Positions 1 to 9,001 of a stretch of 64,000 nucleotides of DNA are shown here, piece by piece. The stretch covers positions 1 to 64,000 of the forward strand of contig DATIPS010000008.1 in assembly GCA_035471805.1 (NCBI GenBank), given 5' to 3'. Position 1 is the stretch's first letter. Each line of letters begins with the position of its first letter. Origin of the DNA: Acidimicrobiia bacterium. Lineage in GTDB: Bacteria; Actinomycetota; Acidimicrobiia; Spongiisociales; JAHEDJ01. A model generated the notes under the pieces. That model saw only the letters and a list, made by a program, of their open reading frames with translations. It made no database searches and was not told where the DNA came from. Position numbers and translations under genes: made by a program.

Positions 1-155
1 AACGATCCGTCGGACTGGACACTGATCCAGGTGGTGACGGCCCCATCGGAGATTCCACCGCCTCCTTCGCCAGCGGCTCCTGCCGATGGGCCAGCCAACA
101 TGAGAGAAAGAACGCATGATGCGGTGAGGACGAGCAGTCTCAGTACTGTTCGCAT
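1..155 (-). CDS. Secreted protein, N-terminal fragment (runs off left edge)
   Basis: The complement reads from ATG at 155 into the window edge without a stop. It gives a classic signal peptide: basic start (MRTVLR), a hydrophobic core (LLVLTASCVLSLMLAG) and an Ala-X-Ala-like cleavage region near residues 24-29, followed by a Gly-rich linker. The mature domain lies outside the window, so its function cannot be told. The start codon shares one base with the stop of the upstream lipoprotein gene (TGATG), so the two are translationally coupled and probably form a secreted pair. Confidence 0.7.
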   Translation of the reverse strand, partial: MRTVLRLLVLTASCVLSLMLAGPSAGAAGEGGGGISDGAVTTWISVQSDGS

Positions 156-766
156 CACTGGCTCTCTCCAATGACTCCAATAACCCCTACCCGCCAGCGC
201 ATGTCGGCGCCTAGATCGAGCCCAATCAATGAAACTCGGTCAATCCACTCATCTTCGACGAGCCGGATCAACTCGCCATCTGCGGTAACCGCATACTGTG
301 GCGACCATGAATAGGTCACCTCGAGAAGTGCCGAGTTCGCAAACTCTTGGGAAATCTGGACTCCTGTGACTCTGATCCCCTCGTCGTCTTGGATCCAGCC
401 ATTCTCGACATAAGTGTCGAAGTCAGCCAAGAGCCGCTCGTAACAGTCGCAAGATTCCGCGTATGCATACTTGAGCAAGTCGCGCGCATTCTCTGGTGTG
501 GTGGCGAGGTAACTGACGTATTCAAAGATCGCGACGATGGCCTCTGTCGGGTCGTCTACGTCGTTGGCAGGCAGGAGCACTTGAACGGCTTCGGTCGTGG
601 TCGTGGTGGAAGGCTCTGTCGAGGTCGTAGCAACGGCAGCGGCGGTGATCGAGGTGGGTGCCGGCGGCTCAGAGGCTTCGGTGGCGGTCGGCTCCGTCGA
701 AGCGGAGCACGCGCCGACGAGAAGAGAGGCAGCCGTGAGTACGGCCAGAGATCCCCGTGGGCCCAC
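155..766 (-). CDS. Putative lipoprotein of unknown function
   Basis: A 203-residue protein with a lipoprotein signal peptide: hydrophobic segment, then the lipobox LVGAC with the lipidated Cys at about residue 20. A Thr/Ser/Pro/Glu-rich linker of about 45 residues follows, typical of actinobacterial surface lipoproteins. The C-terminal 130 residues form a compact domain with a CDC pair (about residue 110) and a WxxxY/W-rich end. This recalls the DUF6318-type lipoprotein fold, but that is only a resemblance. GTG start. It is first of a two-gene operon, with its stop overlapping the start of the downstream secreted protein. Confidence 0.75.
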   Translation of the reverse strand: MGPRGSLAVLTAASLLVGACSASTEPTATEASEPPAPTSITAAAVATTSTEPSTTTTTEAVQVLLPANDVDDPTEAIVAIFEYVSYLATTPENARDLLKYAYAESCDCYERLLADFDTYVENGWIQDDEGIRVTGVQISQEFANSALLEVTYSWSPQYAVTADGELIRLVEDEWIDRVSLIGLDLGADMRWRVGVIGVIGESQ

Positions 767-1032
767 GATCCTTACCTATCGTTAGCAAACGACATACATC
801 GCGATCGTACTCTTGCTTTTCCTTCCATGCCAGCAGGTCGCAAAGCGCGTTTTCGCGTTCAGCCGAGCACTCCGCGGACGGCAGGAGCAACACCTCCGCT
901 TTCTCCGAACCGCGGCATGCAACCGGAACACCTCCGGCCGGCCGGCCTACAATTCGTGGGGAACCACATCCACGGATCATGCGTTCATAGTTGAAGGGGC
1001 GCAGACGTGCAGATCCCCCCTAGGAGGTCCTG

Positions 1033-3195
1033 GTGGTCGACATCCCGCCTTCCGATGCAACCGAACCGGGTAGGCAGCAACCCGCGGGCAGGAACCGCTG
1101 GGTGCCCTGGCTGCTGGCCGCGTTGGTGATGGCGGCCGGGTTCGGGCTCGGCACGCTGTACGCGGCCGGCGCCCCGGTCGAGGCACCTCCCGCCGCGGCA
1201 ACGCTGGACGACCTCCCTCTGGTCGTTTCTGAAACGGCGGAAGTGTCGGCCGACACCGTCGATAGCGATCTCGGACCCACCGAAGTGGCGTTTGTGGCCA
1301 ACTTCCCCTTGATGGACTTCGACTGGGAGACGGTGAAGATTCCTACCGACGACGGTATTGACCTCCGGTGGCTCGGGCGACTGGGAGACGAGTACGCGGC
1401 GGTAGCGCTCAAGTTGCCCGAGCCCGGCGAGACCCAGTACCTCGCGACGTGGAAGTCGGCCGACGGCCGCGCCTGGAGCGAGGTCGGGGCGCTCGCTCTT
1501 CCGGCTCAAACCTCCGTAAACCAGGTGGTGGGGTCCAACGGAAGGCTCTATGCAATCGGAGAGGCCTGGGCAGGCGGGACGGCTCCGACGCGCCTTGCTT
1601 ACACCTCCCTCGACGGCATCGAGTGGACGGAGTTCGCAGTGCCCGACACCGAGGAAGGCACCGGCTACTCCTTTGTCCAGGGGATTGCGGCGAACGACAC
1701 GGGGATCGTCCTGGCCCTGACCGTTGAAAGCTATCCAGTGGAACCGCCACAGGTGATCGAAATCCAGGGCTTCACCGTCGAGATAGACCACCGAGCGGGC
1801 GGCTACAAGTTGACCGACCCGTCCGGGAGGGAAGTGGCCGCCGGGCCGGTTGCGGACATCTGGCATTGGCAGGACCACGGCCAGGGGATCTTCGACCCGG
1901 ACACCGGCGACCTGCTCACAACGGTGCCCTGGTCGGTCTGGGAACAAGGGTGGAACACCGCCTACGACGGGGGCACACGCGGTTCGCCGCTCCCGATCCC
2001 GATCGAACCCGCGGATCCCTACGTCTCCCCGCCGTTCGTCGTCGAATGGGATGGGTTGGTCATCATGCTCGACGAACAAGCAGGGGTCTTCGAGGTCACC
2101 GACGCAGAATCCGGCTCCCTCGTTGCCGGCGGCCCGGTCGACTACATATGGCGGGGTCCTGCGCCCGCCTTCCACGACTCAGAGACCGGAGAGTTGATTC
2201 TCTCGGTCACCTGGGAGGAATGGGACAAGGCAGAGTCGATCTCGTGGGAGCAGCACGAAGAGGTCGTCTACGGCGAAGGCTGGTATCACACGGATACGGT
2301 CGTCCTGTACTCGCCCGATGGCAGTGTCTGGGAAGAGACCACGGTGTCCTCGAGTTCCGCCGGATCATCGGTCGAAGTAATCGCGACTGAGGAAGGTTTC
2401 GTGCTCAACGTCACAAGGTTCGATCAACACGGCGAGACCCGATCTTTGTGGACTTCTGACGACGGAATCGACTGGGAGATCACCGAATCCCCCGAAGGAG
2501 GCGGTCGGTACCTTCACAGCACGGTCCCGACCGCGGACGGTTATCGGAGCATTGGTGACGGGCCGGGCGGACAGGCCGTCTGGTCGTCGCCGGACGGGTT
2601 GACCTGGGAGACGGCCTTCACCGTGGGTCCGCAGGACGACGGCCGGTACGTCTGGTTGTCGGCGATGGACCATGGACCTCTGGGCACGGTTGTGGCAGGC
2701 ACGAAAGAGGAGATCGACGCTTTCGGACCGCTGACGATCGCCAAGGATGGACTGACCGCCGAGTTCGAGGGCGAGTTCATCGTCCGGATCACCGAAGACT
2801 CCACCGGCGATGAGTTGCTCGCGCTCTCCTGGGGCGAGTTCGAGTCGGGCGGCATAGGTGACCGGATCTCGTATGAGGACGGGGAAACCCGATTCTTCGA
2901 TCGAGACGGCAATCTGGTGATGGCCATCACCGACGACGAAGCCCGTGAAGGGATACGCGTCCGTGATGAGAAGTACCGGTCGTCGAGACAGCAGGTCCTC
3001 TTCGTCGAGATCGACGGCGAGTGGTTCGAGGTCGAGGTGGACGCGCCGGGAGTCGACTACGTCAGCGGCCTGGTGGTTGGAGACTCTCGGGTGCTGGTGG
3101 CCGGAATGGACTGGGGAGACTCATACCCCTGGGAATCCGAGATGAGAAGCGGGCCGACCACCGTCGCAATCCTGATCGGCACGCCCGCGCAATAG
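1033..3195 (+). CDS. Membrane-anchored protein with Asp-box-like and novel alternating repeats
   Basis: A 720-residue protein with GTG start behind a strong AGGAGG. A short cytoplasmic N-terminus and one transmembrane helix (about residues 24-45) put the rest outside the cell. The ectodomain holds short motifs of the form S-x-D-G-x-x-W (about residues 190, 425, 472 and 517), as in Asp-box/sialidase-like beta-propellers. Three longer units (about 244-308, 339-400 and 571-620) begin with (Q/D)G-F/L and contain F/Y-x-(V/L)-T-(D/E) then D-x-x-(T/S)-G-(D/E)-L. No catalytic residues are recognised, so a binding or surface role is a guess. It is divergent from the lipoprotein gene. Confidence 0.75.
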   Translation: MVDIPPSDATEPGRQQPAGRNRWVPWLLAALVMAAGFGLGTLYAAGAPVEAPPAAATLDDLPLVVSETAEVSADTVDSDLGPTEVAFVANFPLMDFDWETVKIPTDDGIDLRWLGRLGDEYAAVALKLPEPGETQYLATWKSADGRAWSEVGALALPAQTSVNQVVGSNGRLYAIGEAWAGGTAPTRLAYTSLDGIEWTEFAVPDTEEGTGYSFVQGIAANDTGIVLALTVESYPVEPPQVIEIQGFTVEIDHRAGGYKLTDPSGREVAAGPVADIWHWQDHGQGIFDPDTGDLLTTVPWSVWEQGWNTAYDGGTRGSPLPIPIEPADPYVSPPFVVEWDGLVIMLDEQAGVFEVTDAESGSLVAGGPVDYIWRGPAPAFHDSETGELILSVTWEEWDKAESISWEQHEEVVYGEGWYHTDTVVLYSPDGSVWEETTVSSSSAGSSVEVIATEEGFVLNVTRFDQHGETRSLWTSDDGIDWEITESPEGGGRYLHSTVPTADGYRSIGDGPGGQAVWSSPDGLTWETAFTVGPQDDGRYVWLSAMDHGPLGTVVAGTKEEIDAFGPLTIAKDGLTAEFEGEFIVRITEDSTGDELLALSWGEFESGGIGDRISYEDGETRFFDRDGNLVMAITDDEAREGIRVRDEKYRSSRQQVLFVEIDGEWFEVEVDAPGVDYVSGLVVGDSRVLVAGMDWGDSYPWESEMRSGPTTVAILIGTPAQ

Positions 3196-3288
3196 CCGCC
3201 GGGAGAGCAGCAAAACAGGCTGATTTCGTGTTGCCGTCTCCGTGCTGGACTTTGCCCTGCTCCGGTTCGCCCTACTCTGGCGAGAGCT

Positions 3289-3942
3289 GTGAACTCTGAT
3301 TTCATCGTCGAACTCATCGGCTACGTCGGCTCGGCGTTCGTCGTCGTGTCGCTGACCCGTACCTCGATTCTCAAACTCAGGTTGTTCGGACTGGCGGGAG
3401 CGGCGTTCTTCGTTGTCTACAGCGTGATAATCGAGGCCTATCCGATCGCGGTGGTCAACATCGTCATCGTCGGGATTCACCTCTACTTCCTGCGCGGGCT
3501 GCTGTCCAGGAAGAGCGAGTTGTTCACCACGCTCGAGGTGAGAGGCGATTCGCGCTACCTCGACTACTTCCTGAGGTTCCACGAGGACGACATTCGCAAC
3601 TACCGGGAGGACTTCCGGTTCGAGCCGCGCGAGGATCAGATCCGCGTGTTCGTTTTGCGCGATCTCGTCCCGGCCGGGCTGCTGATAGGCAGGCCATGTG
3701 CAGATCATGCCTTCGAGGTGGAGCTCGATTACGTGATTCCCCGTTATCGGGACCTCCGGATCGCCGAGTTCCTCTTCTCGCCGAGTTCGGGAGTCTTCAC
3801 CGATCCCCTCTGCAAACGCGCCTGGAGCCGCCCCGGCACCTCCAGCAACGTCGAGTATCTGGAGAAGATGGGTTTCGAGAGAGCTGCGGACGACGACGGC
3901 AGCACCATCTACGTGAAGGACTTGGCACCGGCGGAGCCGTAG
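3289..3942 (+). CDS. YgjV-like membrane domain fused to a GNAT-like acetyltransferase domain
   Basis: A 217-residue protein with GTG start. Residues 1-75 hold three hydrophobic helices with the pattern of the YgjV inner-membrane family (IGYVGSAFVVVS, then LRLFGLAGAAFFVVYS, then a third helix). Residues 80-217 are soluble and look like a GNAT fold, ending in the typical YLEKMGFE strand and turn. This suggests an acetyltransferase tethered to the membrane; substrate unknown. It lies 93 bp after the repeat protein on the same strand and converges with the M20 gene. Confidence 0.7.
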   Translation: MNSDFIVELIGYVGSAFVVVSLTRTSILKLRLFGLAGAAFFVVYSVIIEAYPIAVVNIVIVGIHLYFLRGLLSRKSELFTTLEVRGDSRYLDYFLRFHEDDIRNYREDFRFEPREDQIRVFVLRDLVPAGLLIGRPCADHAFEVELDYVIPRYRDLRIAEFLFSPSSGVFTDPLCKRAWSRPGTSSNVEYLEKMGFERAADDDGSTIYVKDLAPAEP

Positions 3943-3966
3943 CCGTGCCCCGGAGCCCGGGAACCC

Positions 3967-5160
3967 CTAGCTCAGGAAGTCCAGCGCTACCGCAGTGTGC
4001 AAGGCAACTCCGGCCCCCATCGAGTCCTCGTCGAATCGGACCAGGTTGGAGTGGTTGACCGGTGCGACGCCCGGCTCGAGGTCCGTCGGGCACGAACCCA
4101 GGAAGACCATCACGCCAGGAACCCGCTGCAAAACGTAGCTCCAATCCTCGGCTCCCATCATCGGGTGCGGTGCTTCCACCACCCGGTCGGTTCCCAGGAG
4201 GTCGGCGGCGATCTGCGTCACCTCGGCGGCGACCACGTCGTCGTTCACGGTGATCGGGTATCCACGCTCGATCTCGACGGTGGCGGTCACCCCGTGTGCC
4301 GCTGAGACTCCCGCCACGACTTGCTCGATCATCGCGTGCAGTTGGTCGCGCCGCTCGTCAGACACGGAGCGGGTGGTGCCGGCCAGTGTCGCGGTGGCAG
4401 GGATCACGTTGTAGGCCGTGCCGGCAGTCATCTGGGCAAAGGTGAGTACGGCCGGGTCGAACACATCGACTCGCCTGGTGAGGGCCACCTCGCACGCAGT
4501 GATGATCTCGGCTGCCACCGGGATCGGGTCCACCGCGTTCCACGGTGCGGAGGCGTGACCGCCCTTGCCGTGCACGGTCACCACCACCTTGTCCGCGGCC
4601 GCCATGTAGGGGCCCGGCTTCAAGTGGACGGTGCCGGCTGCATGGAGGCTCGTCACGTGAATGGCAAATGCCCGCGTCGGCGAAGGATCGACCTGATCGA
4701 GCAGACCTTCATCGAGCATGTAACGCGCCCCGAAATGGCCCTCCTCGCCCGGCTGGAACATGAACAGAACCTTGCCGGACAGCTCTGCCTGCCGGGCGGA
4801 GAGCATGCGGGCCGCGCCGACCAGCATCGACGTGTGGAGGTCGTGGCCGCATGCGTGCATCCGGCCGGTGTGCTCCGAGGAGAAATCGAGCCCGGTGTTC
4901 TCCGGCATGGCCAGGCCGTCCATGTCACCGCGCAGCACGATGGTCGGGCCCGGTCGGCCGCCGTCCAGGACCGCGGCGATACCGGAGGTTGTCTCGTGAA
5001 GGTGGATCTCGAGGGGTAGGCCCTCCAAAGCTGCGAGCACCGCAGCTCTCGTCTTGGGCAGGTGATTGCCGACCTCAGGGATCTGATGGAGCGAGCGGCG
5101 GAGCTTCTTGATCTCGGGAAGCATGTGGCGGGATTCTGCGAGCAGCGTGGCGTAGTCCAT
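3967..5160 (-). CDS. M20-family amidohydrolase (N-acyl-amino-acid/hippurate hydrolase type)
   Basis: A 397-residue cytosolic metallopeptidase-fold enzyme expected to cleave an N-acyl amino acid amide. Visible motifs are GDMDGL (about 78-83), MHACGHDLH (101-109, metal ligands), the catalytic PGEEG (137-141) and MMGAEDW near residue 350. The start at ATG 5160 (MDYATLLAES) gives the normal family length. A longer reading upstream adds an Arg-rich tail unlike the family. Monocistronic, in the 207 bp space before the fadJ stop. The acyl substrate is not determined. Confidence 0.9.
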   Translation of the reverse strand: MDYATLLAESRHMLPEIKKLRRSLHQIPEVGNHLPKTRAAVLAALEGLPLEIHLHETTSGIAAVLDGGRPGPTIVLRGDMDGLAMPENTGLDFSSEHTGRMHACGHDLHTSMLVGAARMLSARQAELSGKVLFMFQPGEEGHFGARYMLDEGLLDQVDPSPTRAFAIHVTSLHAAGTVHLKPGPYMAAADKVVVTVHGKGGHASAPWNAVDPIPVAAEIITACEVALTRRVDVFDPAVLTFAQMTAGTAYNVIPATATLAGTTRSVSDERRDQLHAMIEQVVAGVSAAHGVTATVEIERGYPITVNDDVVAAEVTQIAADLLGTDRVVEAPHPMMGAEDWSYVLQRVPGVMVFLGSCPTDLEPGVAPVNHSNLVRFDEDSMGAGVALHTAVALDFLS

Positions 5161-5367
5161 GGCGGGAATGGTAGGAGCAGCAGAACAGGACTCAACTCCT
5201 TCGCCCGTCGGCGGTGCTCGCGGAGATCGGGTTCTCGCAGTCGCGATCGCACGCCGCTGCGAAAAGACGGATCGGGCATCGACCAAATGCCGCGTCGCAG
5301 CTGATGCCATGCCCCCGCAGGCCGGCAACACGGTCGGAGTGAACGCGGTCCGGGTCGGCTCGCCCGT

Positions 5368-7521
5368 CTACCGGAACTTGCCTCCGGCGTCTGCTTTCTC
5401 AACCAGGATCCGGGCCGGAGTGAACCGTTCGCCGTGTTCGGCGGCCAGTTTCTCCAGGTCGGCGACGACTCGACCAGCTCCGACCTGATCGATCCAGAAG
5501 AACGGGCCGCCGCGGAACGGCGGGAAGCCCAGGCCCATTACTGCCCCGATGTCGCCGTCGAGAGCCGAGCCGAGGATTCCTTCTTCGAGGCAGCGGGCGG
5601 CTTCGTTGGCGAGGGCCAGCCACATCCGCCGTTGGATATCTGCGACCGGTATCTCTCTGCGCTCACCGAACCCGAGGGCGGCATAGACGGTTTCGTCTAC
5701 GTCGCCGCGTTTGCCCTTCTCGTCGTAGAGGTAGAAGCCACGCCCGTTCTTTCGCCCTTTGCGATCCTCGGCAAAGGCCTCGGCCACCGGAGGACCTGCC
5801 ATCCGTTCTCCGAATGCGTCGAGCATGATGACGGCGATCTTCGCTCCCACATCGATGCCGACTTCATCGGACAACAGAACCGGACCTATCGGGAAGCCCC
5901 AGGCCGTCATCGCTCCGTCGATTGCCTCGACGGACGCACCTTCCGACAGCAGATACATTGCCTCATTGGAATAGGGCCCCAGTATCCGGGTGGTGTAGAA
6001 GCCGGTGCCGTCTTTGACCACGATCACGGTCTTGCCCTGCTTCTTGCCGAACTCGACGGCCGTCGCCGTCGCCCAGTCGGCCGTCTGGTCGGTGACGATG
6101 ATCTCCAGCAGCGGCATCTTCTCTACCGGCGAAAAGTAGTGCATCCCCAGGACGTTCTCCGGCCGTGACGACGCCGCGGCGATCCCACTGATCGGCAGCG
6201 AGGAAGTGTTCGAAGCGAACACCGTCTCCGGTCCGGTAATAGTCTCGACCTCTCTGAGGATCGACTGCTTCAGTTCGAGCGACTCGAAAACGGCTTCGAT
6301 GACGAGATCGCTGTCGGCGAAGCCTTGCCAATCGGTGGCTCCGGTGACCCGGAGCATCGCTTTCTCGCCTTCGAAGTCACGCAGACGTTTACGTTGGACA
6401 TCTCGGTCGACGACCTTCTTCACGTAGGCAATTGCCCGGCCGACGCCGGCGGCATCGATCTCTTTGATGCGAATAGGCGTTTTTGCTTTCAGGGTCGTCA
6501 CTGCCGCAATTCCACCGCCCATCAAGCCACCGCCCACCATGGCCACCTTGTCGACGGGTCTCGGCTCCACACCCTTCGCGACCCAGGTCTTCTTCTCCAG
6601 CTCTCGGGAGGCAAAGAAGATCGAACGCAGCGCCAGCGACTCGGGGGAAACAACCAACTCGCCGAAGAACTTCGCCTCTGCCGCGTACCCGGCCTCCGGT
6701 CCTTCTTCGATACCGATCCGAACGGCCTCGAGGGCGCGTTCGGGTGCGGGCATGAGCCCTTTCGTTTGCTTCAGGAGACCTTCCCTGGCCTGCTTGAACA
6801 GCACGTTCCGTCCAATCGGGTTCGTCTCTAGGGCCAGTTCCTGAAGACCGTCCATCGAGAAGAGGCTCCTCTTCTTCGCCTTCTTCGGCGCAGCTGCGAT
6901 CGCCTCGTAGGCGCGCTTGGTGGCGATCTCCATCAGGAGTTCGGGGGGTACCACTTCGTCGACGAGGCCGAGTTTCCCGGCCTTGCGGGGCCGGGCGGGC
7001 CGACCGGTCAGGATCAGCTCGAGCGCGCCGGCGATCCCGATGAGAGCCGGAAGGCGCTGAGTGGCTCCGCCGGCCGGTATGACCCCGAGTTGGACCTCCG
7101 GCTGGCCGAGCTGGGTCTTGGGATGATCCGTGCAGATCCGCCACGAGGCACACAGGGCGAGTTCCATGCCACCGCCCAGGCACGCCCCGGCGATGGCAGC
7201 GATGACGGGCTTTCCGTGCTTGCCGTGTAGCTCTTCGATGCGGGCGAACATCCGGTGGCCGTCCAGAATGGCCTTCTCCGCTTCGGACGCGTCGGTCAAC
7301 TGGGCGAACCAGCGAATGTCGGCGCCGACCAGGAAGTCCTGCTTAGCCGAACCCCAGACAACGGCCTTGATCGAATCATCGGTTTCGACTCGGTCGAGAA
7401 TGGCGTTGAGGTCGTCGAAGATGACCGGTCCGAGTGTGTTCATCGCCTCCCCGGACCGGTCCATCAGGACGGTGGCGACGCCTTCGTCGACCGAGAACTG
7501 GAAATGGGTGAGATCGTGCAT
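5368..7521 (-). CDS. fadJ: Fatty-acid oxidation alpha subunit: enoyl-CoA hydratase / 3-hydroxyacyl-CoA dehydrogenase
   Basis: A 717-residue bifunctional beta-oxidation enzyme. Residues 1-190 are a crotonase domain with the oxyanion-hole segment AGACLGGGMELALC and two candidate catalytic glutamates (E120, E142). Residues 323-500 are the NAD-binding dehydrogenase half with GGGLMGGG (330-337) and the signature GMHYFSPVEKMP around His461. The rest is the C-terminal helical dimerisation region. The ATG at 7521 overlaps the thiolase stop (TGATG), so the pair is made in step as an alpha2beta2-type complex. The window has no acyl-CoA synthetase beside it. Confidence 0.93.
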   Translation of the reverse strand: MHDLTHFQFSVDEGVATVLMDRSGEAMNTLGPVIFDDLNAILDRVETDDSIKAVVWGSAKQDFLVGADIRWFAQLTDASEAEKAILDGHRMFARIEELHGKHGKPVIAAIAGACLGGGMELALCASWRICTDHPKTQLGQPEVQLGVIPAGGATQRLPALIGIAGALELILTGRPARPRKAGKLGLVDEVVPPELLMEIATKRAYEAIAAAPKKAKKRSLFSMDGLQELALETNPIGRNVLFKQAREGLLKQTKGLMPAPERALEAVRIGIEEGPEAGYAAEAKFFGELVVSPESLALRSIFFASRELEKKTWVAKGVEPRPVDKVAMVGGGLMGGGIAAVTTLKAKTPIRIKEIDAAGVGRAIAYVKKVVDRDVQRKRLRDFEGEKAMLRVTGATDWQGFADSDLVIEAVFESLELKQSILREVETITGPETVFASNTSSLPISGIAAASSRPENVLGMHYFSPVEKMPLLEIIVTDQTADWATATAVEFGKKQGKTVIVVKDGTGFYTTRILGPYSNEAMYLLSEGASVEAIDGAMTAWGFPIGPVLLSDEVGIDVGAKIAVIMLDAFGERMAGPPVAEAFAEDRKGRKNGRGFYLYDEKGKRGDVDETVYAALGFGERREIPVADIQRRMWLALANEAARCLEEGILGSALDGDIGAVMGLGFPPFRGGPFFWIDQVGAGRVVADLEKLAAEHGERFTPARILVEKADAGGKFR

Positions 7522-8828
7522 CAGCGCTCCAATACGACGGCGGCGCCGAGACCCCCGGCGGCGCACTGGGTGATGAGGGCGGTGCCCGAATCACGACGGG
7601 TCAGTTCGTTGGCCATCGTCAGCAACTGGCGTGCGCCGGTGGCTCCGAACGGATGGCCGAGGCTTATCGATCCTCCATAGAGATTGAGTTTCTCTTCGGG
7701 GATCTCGCCCACGGCCTTCGCCCGGCCGAGATGCTTCCTGGCGAAGTCATCTGAGGCAAAGGCCTGCATCACCGAGAGCATCTGGGCCGAGAATGCCTCG
7801 TGGATGTCTACGACGTCGATGTCGTCGAGGCTCAGACCGGCCCGGTCCAGGGCGATCGGCGTGGCGAACGCCGGGCCGATGAGCAACTGCCAGTTGGGAT
7901 CGACCGCCGCGAATCCATAGGACCGCAGGAACGCCTTTGGCACGAAGCCGAGTCGCTCGGCAGTCTTCTCTTCCATCAGCAAGAGGGCGGAGGCGCCGTC
8001 GGTGAGCGGGGAAGCGTTGCCGGCGGTGACGGTTCCGTATCGCTTGTCGAACACCGGCTTGAGCGTCGAGAGTTTCTCTATCGTCGAGTCGGCCCTGGGA
8101 ATGTTGTCTCGTTCGACCACCGTCCTGTATTGCGGCGGAACCGGGAAGAGCATGACTTCGTCGTCGAAGATGCCCTTCTCCCAGGCTTCGACGGCCTTGC
8201 GGTGGGAGTTGAAGGCGTAGGCGTCTTGTGCTTCCCGGTCGATGCCGTTCATCTTGGCCATCTTCTCGGCGCTGTCGCCCATGCTTCCGCCGGTCGATCG
8301 GTCGGCGATGGCGGGCGGATGGGGAGCGAGGTCCTTCGGGCGAAGTCCGGCCAGCGCCTTGACCCTGGACATCGGGTCCTTGGCGGATTGTGCCTTCATC
8401 ATGACTTCGACGAACTCGTCGCTGAACATGACCGGTGGCCGGGATAGCGAGTCGGCGCCGCCGGTGATGACGATTTCTGCCTCGCCCAGCAAGATCGCCT
8501 GGGCGCCGTCGACGAAGGATTGCGTGCTGGTCGCACAGGCTCGACTCACAGAGAAGGCGTCGGTCTCGTCGGGGATGGTCGTGGAGAGGACGATCTCCCG
8601 CGCGATGTTTGGTGCCGAGACATCCTGAACGACGTTGCCGTAGACGACTCTGTCGATCCGTCCTCCCTCGAGGCCGGACCGGATCAGCAGCTCGGTGACG
8701 ACGGACTGGGCCAGACCCAGGGTGGAAACGTCTTTGAAGACCGTCCCCGACTTGGCGAACGGTGTGCGGAGGCCGTCGACGATGGCGACCCGGCGCCCGT
8801 CGACGACTCCCGGCCTCTTCTTGGCCAT
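7521..8828 (-). CDS. fadI: 3-ketoacyl-CoA thiolase, FadI type
   Basis: A 435-residue thiolase that splits 3-ketoacyl-CoA with CoA to acetyl-CoA and a shortened acyl-CoA. The nucleophile is Cys98 in SRACATS, the general-base His lies in GHPFGATG near residue 390, and the second Cys is in CAAGGLG near the C-terminus. Length and segments such as SAPNIAREIVL match E. coli FadI better than FadA. A GAGGAGC ribosome-binding site precedes the ATG. First gene of the fadI-fadJ operon; its promoter region holds palindromic repeat A1. Confidence 0.93.
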   Translation of the reverse strand: MAKKRPGVVDGRRVAIVDGLRTPFAKSGTVFKDVSTLGLAQSVVTELLIRSGLEGGRIDRVVYGNVVQDVSAPNIAREIVLSTTIPDETDAFSVSRACATSTQSFVDGAQAILLGEAEIVITGGADSLSRPPVMFSDEFVEVMMKAQSAKDPMSRVKALAGLRPKDLAPHPPAIADRSTGGSMGDSAEKMAKMNGIDREAQDAYAFNSHRKAVEAWEKGIFDDEVMLFPVPPQYRTVVERDNIPRADSTIEKLSTLKPVFDKRYGTVTAGNASPLTDGASALLLMEEKTAERLGFVPKAFLRSYGFAAVDPNWQLLIGPAFATPIALDRAGLSLDDIDVVDIHEAFSAQMLSVMQAFASDDFARKHLGRAKAVGEIPEEKLNLYGGSISLGHPFGATGARQLLTMANELTRRDSGTALITQCAAGGLGAAVVLER

Positions 8829-8875
8829 CAGTGCTCCTCGATTCGTCTTGTTACTAACCAGTATCGCGCCTCTGA

Positions 8876-8930
8876 AGTTTTCTCAGCAATGCTGGCGCTC
8901 CCCACGCGCAACAGCATTGCTGAGAAAACT
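8876..8930. repeat. Palindromic repeat family A, copy 1
   Basis: Perfect inverted repeat with 18-bp arms (8876-8893 and 8913-8930) around a 19-nt centre that itself holds GCGC/GCGC. The arms read AGTTTTCTCAGCAATGCT and its complement. It lies between the divergent fadI and DUF6351 genes. T-runs open and A-runs close the stem on both strands, the opposite of an intrinsic terminator. Copies 2 and 3 lie at 11298 and 36176. Confidence 0.9.
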
Positions 8931-9001
8931 CCGATTCGGACGCGATCGGACCTTTCCGGTTCGATAGGTTCGAAGAGGCGGAAGAGACGGGAGGGTTTCT
9001 T

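Noticed and set aside
985-2175. 396-codon minus-strand frame opposite the 720-residue repeat protein
   Set aside because: The plus-strand frame has a strong ribosome-binding site, a transmembrane anchor and internal repeats; the minus-strand peptide shows none.
3967-5331. Longer N-terminus for the first M20 enzyme
   Set aside because: The extra 57 residues are Arg/Ala/Pro-rich and unlike the family; ATG 5160 gives the normal start MDYATLL.
8876-8930. Repeat A copies as Rho-independent terminators
   Set aside because: T-runs are at the 5' side and A-runs at the 3' side of the stem on either strand, the reverse of terminator polarity, and copy 1 lies between divergent genes where no terminator is needed.
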